Positions 1-7,800 of a stretch of 64,000 nt of DNA are shown in pieces (position 1 is the stretch's first letter; each line of letters starts with the position of its first letter). Position numbers and translations under genes: made by a program. The notes beneath the pieces are model-generated. The model saw only the letters and a list, made by a program, of their open reading frames with translations, made no database searches and was not told the DNA's origin. The stretch lies in the NCBI RefSeq assembly GCF_028994805.1, contig NZ_JAJQQP010000020.1:1-64000 (forward strand). Reading direction: 5' to 3'. The stretch comes from Promicromonospora iranensis (GTDB taxonomy: Bacteria; Actinomycetota; Actinomycetes; Actinomycetales; Cellulomonadaceae).

Positions 1-98
1 GCTGCCTCGATGTCGAGGCGGGCAGCACGGCCAACGGGGCACGCCTGCACCTGTGGGACTGCGGCACCTGGGACAGCCAGAAGTGGACCACCACCTGA
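1..98 (+). CDS. C-terminal end of a ricin-type (CBM13) carbohydrate-binding protein, partial
   Basis: The third frame from the window start reads CLDVEAGSTANGARLHLW followed by DCGTWDSQKWTTT and a TGA at 96-98. The pattern CLDV...G..v.lwdC....Q.W is the signature of a ricin B lectin (CBM13) repeat, here with SQKW as the QxW motif. Such repeats usually form the last domain of secreted actinobacterial glycoside hydrolases or lectins and bind polysaccharide outside the cell. Only 31 residues are visible, so the catalytic domain, if any, cannot be named. A strong hairpin follows 25 bases after the stop, consistent with this being the end of a transcription unit. Confidence 0.8.
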   Translation, partial: CLDVEAGSTANGARLHLWDCGTWDSQKWTTT

Positions 99-123
99 TC
101 TGATTCAACGACGACGTCCGGGG

Positions 124-147
124 GGCACCACCGTTGTCGGTGGTGCC
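124..147 (+). terminator. Rho-independent-type hairpin after the CBM13 gene
   Basis: GGCACCACCG (124-133), loop TTGT, then CGGTGGTGCC (138-147): a perfect 10-bp stem closed by a tetraloop. It stands 25 bases after the CBM13 stop codon. The trailing sequence is TCTC rather than a clean T-run, as is common in high-GC actinobacteria. Confidence 0.7.
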
Positions 148-310
148 TCTCGTCGCGTCGTAGTTCGACCTGGGTGCCTCCGTGTGATGCCTATCCAGGC
201 TGCGAGGGGTGCTTTTTTCCATTGCGGTCGGTGCGGTGTTGGGCTGGTCGGGAGGACAACGCCACCGTCATTGAGACGGGTCGGCAATGATGCAATTCCG
301 GTGCATTGGC

Positions 311-901
311 TCATCGGCTGGTGGGTGCTGGTGTAGCTGCCTGTGTGAGCGTGTGTCGCCAAGCCCTCATGTGGTCGATGGCCTGATCCGGCCCGTGCAC
401 GACGAACGGCGCGCCGATCGCCACGAGGCAGAAAGCTGCCCAGTCCAGCGACTCGGCTGCGATGTGGACCTCGCACGAGCTCTCGTCGATCGGCTGGACC
501 GTGCCGTAGTGCACGATCTCGGCCCTGATCCGCTCGACGGGCGCACGTACCGTCGCGTGCACGCGGTAGCGCGACGGCAGGTCGCCGATCCGAGCCTGGA
601 CGAAGGCCGCGGCGTCGTCGTCGGGCAGGGGGCGTGGTGCGAACCGGTTCCCGGTGCGGCGCGGCTCGGCGACGCGGTCGACCCGGAACGTGCGCCAGTC
701 GGCACGGTTCAGGTCCCAGGCAACGAGGTAGAGCCGGTTCTCCGCATTCACTATCCAGTGCGGCTGTGCCGTCCGCCGAGACTCCTCGCCGCTGCGGGGT
801 CGGTAGGAGAACACCACGGCGTCGGCGTCACGGCAGGCGAGGGCCAGCGTGGTGAGCGTGGTGATGTCATCGATCGCGGCGCGGTGGGAGACGTACGCCA
901 C
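311..901 (-). pseudogene. WYL-domain transcriptional regulator, N-terminally truncated
   Basis: The readable protein (196 residues, from GTG at 901) matches the C-terminal ligand-sensing part of actinobacterial WYL regulators: a leader AIDDITTLTTLALACRDADA, then FSYRPRSG, IVNAENRLYLVAWDLNRADWRTFRVDRV (the WYL core) and the WCX-like C-terminal extension. Full regulators of this class are about 320 residues with an N-terminal winged helix that binds DNA; that domain is missing. In the same frame just upstream is a TGA (918-920) that closes a short reading frame homologous to the start of the element integrase. The gene was therefore cut, and its remaining part joined to a decayed mobile-element end at about 905-930. 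It is unlikely to bind DNA as it stands. Confidence 0.7.
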
Positions 902-1103
902 GCGCGAGCTGACCTTCGTTCACTCGACGCTCATGGAACGACGGTTCCGCGGGGACATGCTTCGAGGTGCGCGCGAGGCTCCACGGGCGCGCCCCTGCGG
1001 ATCGGGTGAAGCGGACATCTTGGCTCCAGGTCCTGGCCCTGTCGCGAGAGGCTGAGGGTCAATAAGGGCTACTCGGCGCCGCTTCCAGCCCTCCAGAATG
1101 CAC

Positions 1104-1140
1104 GAAGCCCAGGTCAGAAACACTCTCTGACCTGGGCTTC
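1104..1140. terminator. 14-bp hairpin beside the left att copy
   Basis: GAAGCCCAGGTCAG (1104-1117) pairs perfectly with CTGACCTGGGCTTC (1127-1140) across a 9-base loop. The same hairpin, with a different loop, occurs at 25244-25280. The stem is conserved while the loop is not, so the structure rather than the sequence seems to matter. It could act as a two-way terminator between tRNA-Gly and the integrase. Confidence 0.6.
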
Positions 1141-1143
1141 CGA

Positions 1144-1190
1144 ACTCTGAGCGGGCGACGGGAATCGAACCCGCGTAATTAGTTTGGAAG
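1144..1190 (-). other. Left attachment site (attL-type): 3' half of tRNA-Gly
   Basis: The 47 bases are identical to 25284-25330. They hold the acceptor 3' strand, the T arm and the anticodon 3' strand of tRNA-Gly, and then diverge (CCTTGCC here, ACTAAGG in the tRNA). The crossover point should lie in this block. Confidence 0.9.
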
Positions 1191-1291
1191 CCTTGCCGGA
1201 TGGCGATTGGATGATGCTGGTCAATCGGCCGAAAAAAGCCGCTGACCTGGTCTTACTGTAATGCTGGAGTGCGTTCGTGTGGGGTCGGGAC

Positions 1292-1349
1292 TGGCCCTAA
1301 TTGGCCCTAACTAGGGCCAGTTTGGCGGAAGTTAGGGCCAATAAGGGCC
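1292..1349. promoter_or_regulatory. Integrase arm-type sites, left arm (TTAGGGCCA family)
   Basis: Five copies of one 9-bp motif lie in 58 bases: TGGCCCTAA at 1292-1300 and 1302-1310, TAGGGCCA at 1312-1319, TTAGGGCCA at 1332-1340 and TAAGGGCC at 1342-1349. Neighbouring copies are 10 bases apart, one helical turn. The same motif occurs at 25193-25201 and 25203-25211 at the other end, again 10 bases apart. By analogy with lambda and pSAM2 family integrases, these are best read as arm-binding sites of the integrase N-terminal domain (inference). Confidence 0.65.
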
Positions 1350-1527
1350 CATCCGGCGGTTCGCATCACGACCGGCAGGCCTCCTTGTCGGCGAGGCGGC
1401 GTGGCCTCGCGTCGGATGGCGACATCGACTGCCGGGTCGAAGGCGAATGGCAGACATGTGGACGGCCGTCGTAAGGACGCTTGATCGACTACTTGCGTGC
1501 CCGGAGCGCGGGCGAGCGTTCTGTACC

Positions 1528-1911
1528 TCAAATTAGGTACGGATCGATATGGATTCTTGCCTTGCCAGATGTTTTCGCAATTCGGAGAGCGGTTTGCGCC
1601 TGCGAAAGAGTTCCGCCTAATCCTCCCGAGAAGTCGACATCATGTCGCGCGCGCACCTTGTCGAGCACCTCAAGAACACTGGGGATGTCTGAGGTGGAGC
1701 ACTCGGCCAGTACGGAGTCTCCCCCGATCGCGAGGACTGATATCCCAGCGTTAGTTAGCTCAGTTCCCATGCGCTCGAAGAACGAAGTCAGTTCGTTTGA
1801 CCTTCGGACATATTCCGCCGGGTCGTCGAGCCAGATGGCATGCTCCAGCCGCGCTCCGATGTTGTCTCCGTCGACAAGAATGAACACCTGCTGCTGATCA
1901 TCGTGGGTCAT
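1528..1911 (-). CDS. mCpol-type (minimal CRISPR polymerase) nucleotide cyclase
   Basis: This 127-residue protein is a lone palm domain. It opens with FILVDGDNIG (metal-binding D14 and D16), then a helix, then AIGGDSVLAE (G63-G64-D65-S66, in the place of the GGDD/GGDEF turn), and ends with SGGLGGTLSQAQTALRIAK...GK, the S-G-G-x-x-x-A-x-x-A-L-x-x-A-K-x-x-G-K signature of Cas10/GGDEF palms. Size and motif order fit the mCpol family, which makes cyclic dinucleotides in the Panoptes-type anti-phage systems. The fourth turn residue is Ser, not Asp, which could alter activity. It overlaps the upstream membrane protein gene by 14 bases, so the two are translationally coupled. No other catalytic domain is present. 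Confidence 0.7.
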   Translation of the reverse strand: MTHDDQQQVFILVDGDNIGARLEHAIWLDDPAEYVRRSNELTSFFERMGTELTNAGISVLAIGGDSVLAECSTSDIPSVLEVLDKVRARHDVDFSGGLGGTLSQAQTALRIAKTSGKARIHIDPYLI

Positions 1912-2974
1912 AAGGTACCAGTTCTACGGAGTTGGGTAAGAGTGCGCCGAGGGCAAATACAATGGCCACTGGCCCATGGATAAAGAGCCGACCTTGTGCA
2001 CGACTGGCGTCGTCTCGAGACTCAACAAACTTCTTCCATTCGTTCACCACAGCGGCGACTATCGCTTGATGAGAAACGGTAGAGTCGGTGTGCAATGATG
2101 CTTCGATCAGGATCTCGCCGCCACAGCGATCGCGGTCCTCGACTGCGTAGCCCGTCGAGGGGTCTCCGGCGTTGGCGGCACGTCTGGCCTTGGCGATAGA
2201 AGCTGGATCACCGAAGAGGTTCACCACGATCGCACATCGGTTCTGAAGTTCTGGCTCGGGCTGTCTTATGGACTGGTGTCCCGTCACTCTGACCCCTTGG
2301 GGTGCTGGGGAAGTCGCGGGCTGGAGTACCCAGCGGTGATGGGTCAACTCGATTACGTCGTCCTCGAGCGTCGTAGAGCCGTGGTCGAACTGGTGGATTC
2401 GAATGCGGCCCAAGCCGCCGAAGGGCATCGCGTTATCGTCTCCCCGGCCAAGCGTGACCCGCGCTAATTGATACGCGCTAGGGAAATCGCACCTCAGGTA
2501 GAAATCAATGGAACCGACTTGCCAAGCAGATTCCTCGGAGAGTCGCTCTTGCATGACTCGCTGCGCGACTGTTATGCGCGCGTTGCGATCGGCTTTAGGT
2601 GCGAGGTAGTTGCCGTTGACATAGAACAATTTGAGGTGCTTGTCCCTATGTCGGTCGACGAACCCCTGCATCCTCAGGTTCTGTGCGAGGTCGTCCGGTG
2701 TTGCGCTAAGGAAGATGACGACGCCGAAACGAGTGCGAACATTTAAAGCAGTCCAGGCTATCGCGAGAATAAGGAGTCCTAGAATCGCGATCACGGCGAG
2801 GGTGATATTTCCGCCTGGAACGAGCTTGAGTAGTTCCGGCAGTGTGCCTGCAACCAGTGCAGAGCCAAATGCGCCGGCGATAACGAGCCAGACTCCGGGT
2901 TCGCGACCCAGCCAAGTTGTGACTCCTCGCAGCCAACTGCTTATCAGATCGGCGGGTCTCCGTGGCATGCGCAC
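1898..2974 (-). CDS. Two-TM membrane effector with C-terminal SAVED/CARF-like sensor domain
   Basis: The 358-residue protein has two predicted membrane helices (about residues 27-49 and 56-77) and then a soluble region of about 270 residues. Its end, RLFIHGPVAIVFALGALLPN followed by VELVPYD, matches the closing strand-helix of SAVED/CARF domains (hydrophobic, G-P, h-h-h-x-L-G, L-N, then V-x-x-Y). SAVED domains bind cyclic oligonucleotides in CBASS and CRISPR systems. Partner of the mCpol gene downstream, so it is probably the membrane effector whose state depends on the mCpol product. The effector known in described mCpol (Panoptes) systems is a two-TM beta-barrel protein; a 2TM-SAVED architecture would be a variant. 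Family assignment rests on architecture and the C-terminal motif only. Confidence 0.6.
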   Translation of the reverse strand: MRMPRRPADLISSWLRGVTTWLGREPGVWLVIAGAFGSALVAGTLPELLKLVPGGNITLAVIAILGLLILAIAWTALNVRTRFGVVIFLSATPDDLAQNLRMQGFVDRHRDKHLKLFYVNGNYLAPKADRNARITVAQRVMQERLSEESAWQVGSIDFYLRCDFPSAYQLARVTLGRGDDNAMPFGGLGRIRIHQFDHGSTTLEDDVIELTHHRWVLQPATSPAPQGVRVTGHQSIRQPEPELQNRCAIVVNLFGDPASIAKARRAANAGDPSTGYAVEDRDRCGGEILIEASLHTDSTVSHQAIVAAVVNEWKKFVESRDDASRAQGRLFIHGPVAIVFALGALLPNSVELVPYDPR

Positions 2975-3039
2975 ACGCTAGCGCGGGACGCTCGCGCGGT
3001 CGCACGTCATGGTGATGCGGCGACTACCGTCCCTCCCAG

Positions 3040-3333
3040 TTAGCGCGGTGGTTTAGGAGCGTTTGCTCCGTGGCGCGGCCAGCCGACTACCAGTTCGCAT
3101 CGCATGGCGCTCGTGCCTGCGGGCGAAGACCCGTCAACGTTGGGTCGCTGGGCGCTGATGACTGGGGCTACGACCAGGTGTGGTCCGGTGTACTCCTCCA
3201 GGATGGCTTCCATGATGACTTCGTCGGCAGGTTGGCCGAGCCAGGAGCTTGTGCGGCGTCGGGTGCCGACGGTGCGGAAGCCGGCCAGGCGCGGATGGCG
3301 GCGTTGTTGTTGGCCAGGACTTCGAGGCGGCAC
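3040..3333 (-). pseudogene. GNAT acetyltransferase remnant (C-terminal part, frameshifted)
   Basis: On the minus strand RLEVLANNNAAIR is followed, after a change of frame near 3290, by LAGFRTVGTRRRTSSWLGQP and then ADEVIMEAILEEYTGPH. The run V-x-x-N-N-A-I-R...G-F-R-x-V-G-T is the acetyl-CoA-binding end of GNAT N-acetyltransferases. The residues normally found between AIR and GF (a tyrosine and two or three others) are missing, and the frame is broken there. Everything before the C-terminal third is gone: at 3333 the sequence changes into the SMI1-like remnant on the other strand. Dead gene. Confidence 0.6.
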
Positions 3334-3743
3334 GTTACCCCCGAGGGCTGGATCGACTGGACCAGCGACGAGCAGACCATCCGCGACAGCCTTGCATGGC
3401 CGATCGAAGGCGTCCTGTACGACGTCGAGAGCGCCTTCTGGATGCCAGCCTGGGGCGAACGGCCGGCGACCAAGGCCGCTGAGATCGAGGCCGCCCGGCA
3501 CCACCTGACCACGGCTCCGCAACTCGTGCCGGTCTACGGCCCCGCTACATCCCAGCAGCACCGGAGCCCAGTGGCGCGCTGGTGTTCTCCGCCTACCAGA
3601 CCGACGTCATCTACTACGGAACTGATCTCGCCGACTACTGCGCCCACGAGCTTATCGGTGAGACGACGGGCCGCACCCACCACCGCCGAAGCGCGTTCTG
3701 GTCTGACCTCGTCGGCGGGGCAGGCGGCTTCGAGTTCTGGTGA
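3334..3743 (+). pseudogene. SMI1/KNR4-family-like protein remnant, N-truncated and frameshifted
   Basis: The first frame reads TPEGWIDWTSDEQTIRDSLA, then WPIEGVLYDVESAFWMPAWG up to QLVPVYG. After a one-base loss at about 3541 (GGCCCCGC where GGCCACCGC is expected) a second frame continues RYIPAAPEPSGALVFSAYQT and DVIYYGTDLADYCAHEL and stops at 3743. The two parts together match streptomycete SMI1/KNR4-like proteins, where VPVYGHRYIP is continuous. The first 60-80 residues of that family are missing because the gene joins the GNAT remnant at about 3333. SMI1/KNR4 proteins are often immunity partners of contact-dependent toxins. No toxin is visible here. Confidence 0.55.
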
Positions 3744-3940
3744 TCGTGGGGCAGACGCGGAGTGCCGTACGACTGAGGAGGAGCTCGCGTGCGCCACCGG
3801 CGAGTGGCTCCCCGCGGGTGAAGACCTGCCTGAGACGTTGCTCTTGAAGTGCGCGCTTGGCTACGGTCTCCGGGTTCTGACCTGTCGTGGAGGCGCTCCG
3901 CTGTCCGCCGGGAGCGAATCAACCTGCTTGAAGTGAGTGG

Positions 3941-4393
3941 ATGATGATCAACCGGTACGGCGGGTTTGGACCCGGTAGCCTCGATGCGCAGATGTACCGG
4001 ACTCGCCGGGCCAGCTGGATGGCGACCTTCGGCATGGTGTGCGTTTTCATTCCGGTCTTCGCTGCTCTTGATGGTCCGGGTGCCGGAGTGGTGGTGCTCC
4101 TTACCGCCGTGTCGATCACTTCTGGTTTCAAGACCTCCCGGTACCTGATGAGCGATGTCCCATGGATCCGACAGCGCGCGCGGCTTGGCGTTCGGCGCAA
4201 CTTGTGGATGGCGGCGTTGGCGGGTGTCTTCGTTGCGGTCCTCGCTGTGCAGGTTTTCCTGATCAGGACCCTGGGTCCGTGGCCTGCCGCGGCCATGGCA
4301 CCCGTTGCGTTCGTGGTGGAGTTCCTCCTGGCGCGCGAGTCACTCGGGGCAAAGCAGCCTGGAAAGCTACCTCAGAATCCCAGTCCGCTGTAA
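3941..4393 (+). CDS. Small multi-pass membrane protein of unknown function
   Basis: The 150-residue product is not recognised. It has four hydrophobic stretches: about residues 27-43 (MATFGMVCVFIPVFAAL), 48-63 (AGVVVLLTAVSITSG), 88-112 (LWMAALAGVFVAVLAVQVFLI) and 115-130, with basic loops between them (RTRR; RQRARLGVRRN). The end is soluble and proline-rich. It lies alone between the gene scars and the relaxase region, reading toward the relaxase with a 440-base gap. A start at ATG 3941 follows a weak purine-rich stretch. Mobile-element membrane proteins with this layout sometimes serve in entry exclusion, but nothing here shows that. Confidence 0.5.
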   Translation: MMINRYGGFGPGSLDAQMYRTRRASWMATFGMVCVFIPVFAALDGPGAGVVVLLTAVSITSGFKTSRYLMSDVPWIRQRARLGVRRNLWMAALAGVFVAVLAVQVFLIRTLGPWPAAAMAPVAFVVEFLLARESLGAKQPGKLPQNPSPL

Positions 4394-4717
4394 GCGGGAG
4401 TGGACCGCAGGGGAGAGCCCGGCCATGAACGGGGCCACCGCGTTGGACGTTCCAGAGCATGCCGCCCGAGATCAGCGCATAGCGCCAGAGCGATGATGCC
4501 GTCATCCCCCGGGGAGGGCGGCGTTTCGCATGCCCCGGGGGAGGTTGCCCGCAAACCCGGAGGGATCCCGATTCCTCGCCTCCGGGTACCTGGCAGCACA
4601 CGGTCGACGGGCACGTAACGACGGGCACGCACGCGACGACGTAAGCGTGCGATGGACACAACGGCGCGACGGACGCGACTGCGTGGCTAGGTAGCTAGGG
4701 CAGGCGAGCGGACAGGC
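4394..4717. other. Gene-free spacer before the relaxase
   Basis: No convincing coding region on either strand. The stretch contains a run of C/G-rich inverted sequence around 4505-4545 (CCCCCGGGGAGG and GCCCCGGGGGAGG). It is otherwise featureless and leads into the hairpin cluster at 4718-4830. Confidence 0.4.
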
Positions 4718-4830
4718 GGCGGTCCCGCGGAACCGCCCGACATCGGGTCACGCCTCTTGCAGATCGAGGCGCCTAGAGCAATTCAGCCCGCCTTGGGTGC
4801 GGGCTGCACACCTCCTGCTGGGAGGTGTGC
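4718..4830 (+). other. Hairpin cluster before the relaxase gene, candidate oriT
   Basis: Three inverted repeats lie in 113 bases: GGCGGT/ACCGCC (4718-4723 and 4732-4737), CAGCCCGC/GCGGGCTG (4784-4791 and 4799-4806) and GCACACCTCC/GGAGGTGTGC (4806-4815 and 4821-4830, loop TGCTG). MobF relaxases recognise a hairpin next to nic, usually close to their own gene, so this is the natural place for the transfer origin (inference). The last hairpin buries GGAGG (4821-4825), the likely ribosome-binding site of the relaxase gene. It may therefore also limit relaxase translation. Confidence 0.5.
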
Positions 4831-4835
4831 GGCGT

Positions 4836-7800
4836 ATGGCTGTGACGATTGCCGTGATGTCGGGCGGGGACGGGTACTCGTATTTCATGAGGTCGGTCGC
4901 GGCCGGAGATGGCGACCGGTCGATGAGTACTCCGTTGACGCGGTACTACGCCGAGACGGGCACGCCGCCCGGCCGGTGGATGGGTTCCGGTGTCGCGAGC
5001 CTTGGTTCGAACGAGCTGGGGCGCCTGCTGGTAGGGGACATGGTGACCGAGGAGCAGATGGCCCGGTTGGCGGGCAAGGCCCTGGACCCGATTACTGGGG
5101 AACGGCTCGGCCGCGCTTACCCGGTGTACGGGCCCAGCGCGGGCGGTAAGTCTCGGCGTGCGGTGGCGGGGTATGACTTCTCGTTCGCGCTGCCGAAGTC
5201 GGCTTCGATCTTGTGGGGTGTGGCCGATGCCGGGGTCCAGGAACAGATCGTGGCGATCCACCACGCGGCGGTGGCCGAGGTGTTCGCGTTCATGGAACGC
5301 GAGCTGGCCGCGACCCGGACCGGAGCGTCTGTCGCCGGGAACGCGACAAGCGCGGCAGGGGAGGGTGGCGCGGTGGCGCAGGTCGGTGTCACTGGCCTGA
5401 TTGGCATGGCGTTCGATCACTGGGACTCACGGACCAATGACCCGCACCTGCACACCCACGTCGTGGTCTCCAACAAGGTCAAGACCGTCCTGGACGGGAA
5501 GTGGCGGTCCCTGGACGGGCGGGGGCTGCACGCTGCGACGGTCGCGATGTCGGAGCTGCACGAAGCGATCGTGATGGACGACCTGACCCGCACCTTGGGT
5601 GTTGGGTGGGAGCTGCGGCACAGGGCTGGGCAGGGCCGCAACCCGGGCTGGTCGATCAAGGGCGTCCCGGATGATCTGATGGCGGCGTTCTCGCGCCGGT
5701 CGGCACAGGTCAACACTCGCGCTGACGAGCTGATCGCGGAGCACGTCACGAAGTACGGGCGCCGCCCCAGCAGGCCCACGATCAACAAGTACCGGCAGCG
5801 GGCCAGCCGGGAGACCCGCCCGGACAAGACGCACCACTCCCTGGCCGATCTGGCCAGAGCGTGGCGGCTGCATACTGCCCAGGTTCTGGGCCGCGACCCC
5901 GGTACGTGGGCCGGCGACCTTGTGTCCAAGGCGCCGCCTCGAGTGCTGCGGGCCGATGACGTCCCGCTGGACGTGATCGATGACCTTGCCCGGATGGTGG
6001 TGATCGTGGTTTCGGAGAAGCGGCCGACGTGGCGGCGCTGGAACCTGTACGCCGAAGCGGCCCGGCAGACCAAGGCCCTGCGGTTCGCCTCCGCGGATGA
6101 CCGGATGGCCGTGCTCGCGGCGATCACGGACCGGGCCGAGGGCGGTTCGGTGAGGTTGACGCCGCACGACCTGGCCGTCACCCCCGAGGAGTTCCGCCGC
6201 CCGGACGGAAGTAGCATCCTGCGACCGAAGGACTCAGCCCTCTACTCCTCGCAGGCCCTGTTGGACGCCGAAGCACGGCTCCTGGACCGGGCTGGCACCC
6301 GCACGGGTCCGACCATCAGCCTGGATGCGGTCGAGCACGCCACCACCGCGGGCGGTCCCGGTGAGCGGACGTGGGTGGTCTCGGGCGAGCAGGCTGAAGC
6401 CATTGCCCGTGTTGCCGTCTCGGCTCGGCAGGTGGAACTGCTGGTCGGCCCGGCAGGAACCGGGAAGACGACCACCATGCGCGCCCTGCGTGCCGCATGG
6501 GAGTACGAGCATGGGTCAGAGTCCGTCGTCGGGCTCGCGCCGTCGGCGGCTGCCGCAGCGGTCCTAGCCGAAGACCTGGGCGTCGCGTGCGAGAACACGG
6601 CCAAGTGGCTCTACGACCACGTCCACCAGGCCGGCGTGTTCCAGTCGGGGCAGCTGGTCATCGTCGATGAGGCCACGCTCGCCGGGACCCTGAGCATGGA
6701 CCGCATCACCGCACACGCCACGAAGGTGGGGGCGAAGGTGCTGCTGGTCGGTGACCCGGCCCAGCTCCAGGCCGTCGAGGCCGGCGGAGCATTCGCACTC
6801 CTCGCCGCCACCCGGGAGGCCGAGGACAGGGTGCCGGAGCTGACCGAGGTTCACCGCTTCACTCACACGTGGGAGAAGCATGCCTCCCTCGCGCTACGCC
6901 ACGGACACGATGAAGCGATCGACGCCTACATGGACCACGGACGGGTCCGCGACGGCGACGCCCAGGACATGGTCGAGACCGCGTACACCGCGTGGCAGGA
7001 CGACCTCGCAGACGGCAAGACCTCCGTGCTCCTAGCCTCGGACAGCGAGACCGTCCGGGCGGTCAACGAACGCGCCCGCACCGAACGCCTCCAGACCGGC
7101 GCCACCGATCCCGGCCGGGCCGTGCGGCTCGCCGACGGGCTCGACGCCTCGGCAGGGGACGTGGTCATCACCCGGCGCAACGACCGCCGCCTGCGAACTA
7201 GGAACGGCTCGTGGGTGCGTAACGGCGACCAGTGGACCCTCGTGAAGGTCCGCAGTGACGGGTCGGTCGTCGTACGCCGACCCGAAGCCGAGTACGGCAA
7301 CACGGTCGTGCTCCCAGCGACGTACGCGGCCGAGCACCTAGACCTCGGCTACGCGGTGACCACCCACCGCGCGCAAGGGCTCACGGTCGACACCAGCCAC
7401 CTCATCACTGGGCCTGGGATGACCCGGGAGAGCCTGTACGTCGGCCTGACCCGAGGCCGGGAGAGCAACACGGTCTATGTCATCACCGACACTCCTGTGG
7501 AGATCACGCCGGACGACCACGAGGACCCCACACCCCGAAGCATCCTGGCCGGGATCGTCCGCACGGTCGGAGCCGAGAAGTCCGCGACCCAGGTCGGCAA
7601 GGACGAGGCGGAGCGGTGGGGTTCGGTCGCGCAGCTCGCCGCCGAGTACGAGACCCTGGCCGCAGCCGCACAACGCGACCGCTGGACCCGACTGCTCCAC
7701 CAGTGCGGCCTCCCACCCCGGGACGCGGACCAGGTCATCACCGCACCCGCGTTCGGAGCCCTCACCGCCGAGCTGCGCCGCGCCGAAGCAGACGGCCACG

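Larger units (their letters stand above)
931..1190. repeat. Second, decayed copy of the integrase-proximal element end
   Basis: About 260 bases match 25071-25330 at a constant offset of 24140. The match covers the integrase start codon (ATG at 958 versus 25098 and the upstream ATG at 1018 versus 25158), the spacer, the 14-bp hairpin and the 3' half of tRNA-Gly. The integrase frame ends after about 12 codons past the inner ATG (stop at 920). In a simple single integration only the tRNA part should be repeated. The longer match implies that a related element once sat downstream of this one and was later deleted. Degenerate arm sites survive at 1053-1061 and 1063-1071. Confidence 0.75.
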
